A stretch of DNA of 64,000 nt, taken from Pontederia crassipes. Its lineage: Eukaryota; Streptophyta; Magnoliopsida; Commelinales; Pontederiaceae. The notes beneath the pieces were generated by a model, which was not told the DNA's origin, did not search any database, and saw nothing but the letters and a program-made list of their open reading frames with translations. The stretch covers positions 6,386,001 through 6,450,000 of the forward strand of contig CM060187.1 in the NCBI GenBank assembly GCA_030549335.1, given 5' to 3'. Below, piece after piece: positions 60,961 to 64,000 of this stretch (the first letter of the stretch is position 1; every line of letters begins with the position of its first letter). A program made the translations under genes and the position numbers.

Positions 60961-61280
60961 GTGGACGGCACCAGCAGTGCTCCTACCTTCTCGCTTACGA
61001 CGACGCTCCTACCTCCTCACATCAAAACAACAATCTCGTTGGTTCTCCTCGCTTACCACCACAGAGCTCACTTGCCGACAGCTACGTCACTCACCATTGC
61101 ACTCTTTGCACATCTCATTGGTTCGCTCAACGTTCAAGAGCTTGCTCACCGATGATTTCCTCACTCACCTGCTGCACTCTTTCCGCACCCCGCTTGTAGA
61201 TCTCGCCAGTCCACCTCCGCCGCAACTATCTCTTTGCACATCTATGCTCGTCACCACACGGAGTCCACCTCAATGTGGTT
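60961..61280. other. GC-richer patch with overlapping frames, not recognised
   Basis: Sequence abutting the copia fossil is rich in ctc/cac words and open in several plus frames (for example 60,824-61,282, which starts inside the LTR). The translations are Ser/Leu/Thr-rich and match nothing I know. Probably repeat-derived. Confidence 0.35.
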
Positions 61281-62240
61281 AGGACCGGACCGGATAACGA
61301 TTCAGATAGGTGTCCGTTACGGATCGAACCGGTCGGTTGGACCGAATAGTAATAGAATATTATATTTAATATGATAAATTAAATTAAGCTATTATATTTT
61401 GAATATATATCTATAACAAAATGATTATACAAAATAACAATCATAAATCATAAATTTAAAATTTAAAATTTGATGTTAAAATTATTACACACTTAATAAA
61501 TAAAAATCTTATTGAATCTCATTATTATATATAAATTTTCTATTTTTTAAAATTTATATATATATTTTTTCCAATATATTATGAAAAGATTATGTTTTCT
61601 ACAGATAAATATATAGTATAATTAGTGATTTATTAAATTTGAACTTATTAAATATAAAATTAATGACATTTTAAATTCGTGTATATATAGTTTTATATAT
61701 ATACTATACTATATTAAGTATGTTATAGTTTTATTGTATATTATACATATATTATGTTATAGTTTGCACCATTCATTTCTAGCTAATTTATCTAATATAA
61801 CAAATATTATAATAATATAATAAATATATAATTAACTTATATTATAATATACATTTATGATATTAAAATTTTGAATAAAATAATAATCCATAAGTTAAAG
61901 TTCAAAGCTTATTAAATTCTAAACTAAATGAAGAAAAAAAGAGCAAGGTGTACAAACATAGTCCCATATTCATAATACTAGCAATATATGAGGAAGGGGA
62001 CAACTATAAATAAATGACACTAGTGGCAAATGTGATGCTTTATGGAGAAAGTCCATTTTTGAATATTTTCCATATTTATTATAATAAACTTTATAAAATT
62101 ATTTCTTAACAAAAGAAATAATAAAAAAATTTAGTTGGCCCAAGAACCGTGATTCAATTTGTTTTTTTTATTATAGCCGATTTTGACCGGTTCTTGATCG
62201 GTCTTGACCGATTCAATTATGGGTCCGGTTTTAGGACTCA
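61281..62240. mobile_element. Possible TIR element with ACCGG-rich ends
   Basis: Left text ggaccggaccggataacg (about 61,283-61,300) and right text gggtccggttttaggact (62,221-62,238) are loosely inverted. Both are followed inward by accggtcgg/ggtcttgaccg words. The centre is AT-rich and non-coding. No clear target duplication. Weak. Confidence 0.25.
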
Positions 62241-62688
62241 TACCGGACAGTGTTAGTGGTCGGTCGGGTCCACCTCCACCTTTGTAGTGCTTCCCCTGCC
62301 GCCGCAAGGGAGTCCACATACACTTCAAGTGCTTCCCCACCGACAGGGAGGATCTCAACGACGTAAAGGGAGGTTGAGGCAGGCATGGGGGCAGGCATGC
62401 ATCAATGTTTTTAGACACATTTTTTTATTAAAAGGTAAATCGGCCTGATTAAAAGGTAAATCGACTTTCTTAAAATGTGAATTGACATCATTTTTTCTAA
62501 ACCAATAATTGAATCGTGCGCTCGCCATCATATATATGATGACCCAAGCAATAGGAAGGAGTGTCCACCCCATTTTAAAGGGTGGACACCATTTATATCC
62601 GTCTTATATTAACCATGTAGTAACATAGTTCAATTCAATTGCCCAATTTAAATTATTTTTTATACTAAAATATCTTAAATAAATTACT
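62241..62688. other. Intergenic, nothing recognised
   Basis: Mixed composition with a short repeated word ttaaaaggtaaatcg(g/a)c (62,428 and 62,449). No gene is supported; the minus-strand frames at 62,131-62,573 look accidental. Confidence 0.45.
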
Positions 62689-62737
62689 CCATGTAGCTGA
62701 CCCCACCTAGTAGGATAATGCTTTGTTGTTGTTGTTG
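62689..62737 (+). mobile_element. 49-bp RTE/SINE tail insertion with perfect TSD
   Basis: The insert consists only of the conserved RTE 3' block (ccatgtagctgaccccacct, 62,689-62,708, then aggataatgctt) and a (TTG)n tail. It is flanked by a perfect 18-bp duplication TATCTTAAATAAATTACT (62,671-62,688 and 62,738-62,755). It shows directly where the family's reverse transcription starts and that extreme 5' truncation occurs. Confidence 0.85.
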
Positions 62738-62755
62738 TATCTTAAATAAATTACT

Positions 62756-63280
62756 AAATTACATAGGGATTAATGTTTGTACTACTCTTTTTAAGAGGTA
62801 ACACCATCATATGTCTATTAATCACCATCTGATTCATGATGATTGATTAATTGAACACTTTTTTTATCCACCGTCAATCATAAATCACACGGTGATTAAT
62901 AACCATCAATCGTAAAGAGATAGAACAATATATTTTTCTAATTATATAGATATTAATTCTAATTAATTTTAAATACTCAGTTTATTAGTTATTACCAATA
63001 AGATTATTTTATACCTCTTACATAAAAAACTTATAATATAACATATAAATAATACACATTTAATTTATTATTATATACTATAATATTAAATAATGATCGA
63101 AAATGAATTTAGAAAACAAACACAATCCCAACTCATATATATTTCAATTCATAAATGTTTTGAAAAAATTGGATCAAACCAATATGGTCATCACAACCCA
63201 TACTTAATCTTTAACAATGCGAACAAAAGTTCTAGCATCTCCTAAGATGGTGACATCTAAAAAAAATAATTTATTTTAAT
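62756..63280. other. AT-rich intergenic, nothing recognised
   Basis: Words of the atcaccatctgattcatgat type recur around 62,800-62,920, with partial inversions (tgattgattaa, tcaatcataaatc). No gene. Confidence 0.4.
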
Positions 63281-64000
63281 GGGTGTGTGACTCGCATAAA
63301 AAGTGTATAGAGAATATTGCACGAAAGGGGAGGCAGAGACCTCTATGACACAGGTCTACCCAATACTCAAGCGTATTACCCTTGGATATGGAAGTATACG
63401 ACAAATGAAGTTATAAAATTTATAATATGTCTACACTATCGAAATACGATCCACAAGCGTACAGTGCATCATTGTAGTGCTTGAGGTTCGATCCACAGGG
63501 AAGCGGTGTCTATGAAATCTTTGAAAAATCCTTCGGAAAGAAGTCGGTGAGAAAAGTGAGCGCTAAAAACAAGAGAAGAAAAAGGGCGACAATGTAATGT
63601 AAAAAGGGAACTAAATGTTTTCATATTTCATTTTTCTTTTCGAAATGTAAAAGAGTGAATGTTATAAAGATGATGATTAATGTTAAAGAAGACTGCGAGA
63701 CAATAAATCAAAGACATGTGATGAAGACTTATGAGAGGTGCTTCTGCTGTAGGATTTAAGGTTCTTTAGTTTGACATGATAAGAGTAACGTAACCGAGTT
63801 TTCTTTCCATGCATGCATTTGGTTAATCTTGACGGTGAAAGCACCCGACTTTGCACCTACACATTCGTGTTGGTGATAAGCCTATGCCTGCATACGTGGA
63901 GAAGGTTCGTAAACAAAATATTTGTAAACGTCAAAGTACAGATTGAGCCTCTCTTAGGATTTGAGTGAAATATCGTGTCCACTGAATATCGAGCATTCAA
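63281..64000. mobile_element. Possible LTR fragment running off the right edge
   Basis: Composition becomes more balanced, and text such as gtgcttgaggttcgatccac (63,477-63,496) followed by aggga resembles a motif common in plant Ty3/gypsy LTRs. No open frame, primer-binding site or partner LTR lies within the window, so this is a weak call. Confidence 0.3.

Noticed and set aside
60824-61282. 152-codon frame after the copia fossil
   Set aside because: Starts within the LTR, Ser/Leu-rich, overlaps two other open frames and shows no family match.
63470-63500. tRNA-like B box (ggttcgatcc)
   Set aside because: No A box or cloverleaf at the right distance; the wording is also common in plant LTRs.

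Overview
This is nuclear DNA of a flowering plant. Spliced GT-AG genes sit in very AT-rich intergenic DNA packed with plant-type mobile elements: Ty1/copia LTR fossils, TRIM-like units, RTE-type LINEs and SINEs with (TTG)n tails, hAT remnants, MITEs and a Helitron-like end. GC-rich first exons in two genes would suit a monocot, but I cannot place the species.

Layout. 1-4,160: AT-rich DNA ending in a Helitron-like 3' terminus. 4,300-7,640: a minus-strand copia fossil, followed by a GC-rich non-genic patch. 8,730-14,055: a TRIM-like unit with a small element nested in it, then several related MITEs, one split by a solo-LTR-like insertion that carries a dense GATCGACCGG motif array. 16,060-28,250: a ten-coding-exon Pumilio RNA-binding protein gene (plus strand) with uORFs, a truncated LINE in its last intron and two short retroelements in other introns. 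29,160-34,650: a GC-rich TIR element, a long inverted-repeat element and the C-terminal half of a hAT transposase (minus). 34,880-40,420: microsatellites, TRIM-like units, a CACTA-like repeat field and a MITE. 41,033-44,854: a group C bZIP gene of the bZIP9 type (plus). 45,476-47,130: a reticulon-like B22-type gene (minus), convergent with the bZIP. 48,450-49,001: the N-terminal half of a hAT transposase (plus). 49,002-51,600: unclassified repeat DNA with a MITE and a poly-G tract. 51,605-60,960: a large copia-like LTR fossil. 60,960-64,000: unclassified repeats, a 49-bp RTE tail with a perfect 18-bp target-site duplication, and a possible LTR entering from the right edge.

Three host genes are well supported: a Pumilio translational regulator, a group C bZIP transcription factor and a small ER reticulon protein. 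Nothing suggests that they form a pathway or cluster.

The best structural observation is that the two hAT halves, 14.35 kb apart and in opposite orientation, meet at the same codon. Flipping 34,647-49,001 would join them into one coding stretch, so the block holding the bZIP and reticulon genes was probably inverted after the hAT inserted. I see no CRISPR, tRNA or rRNA gene, and no convincing new biological system.
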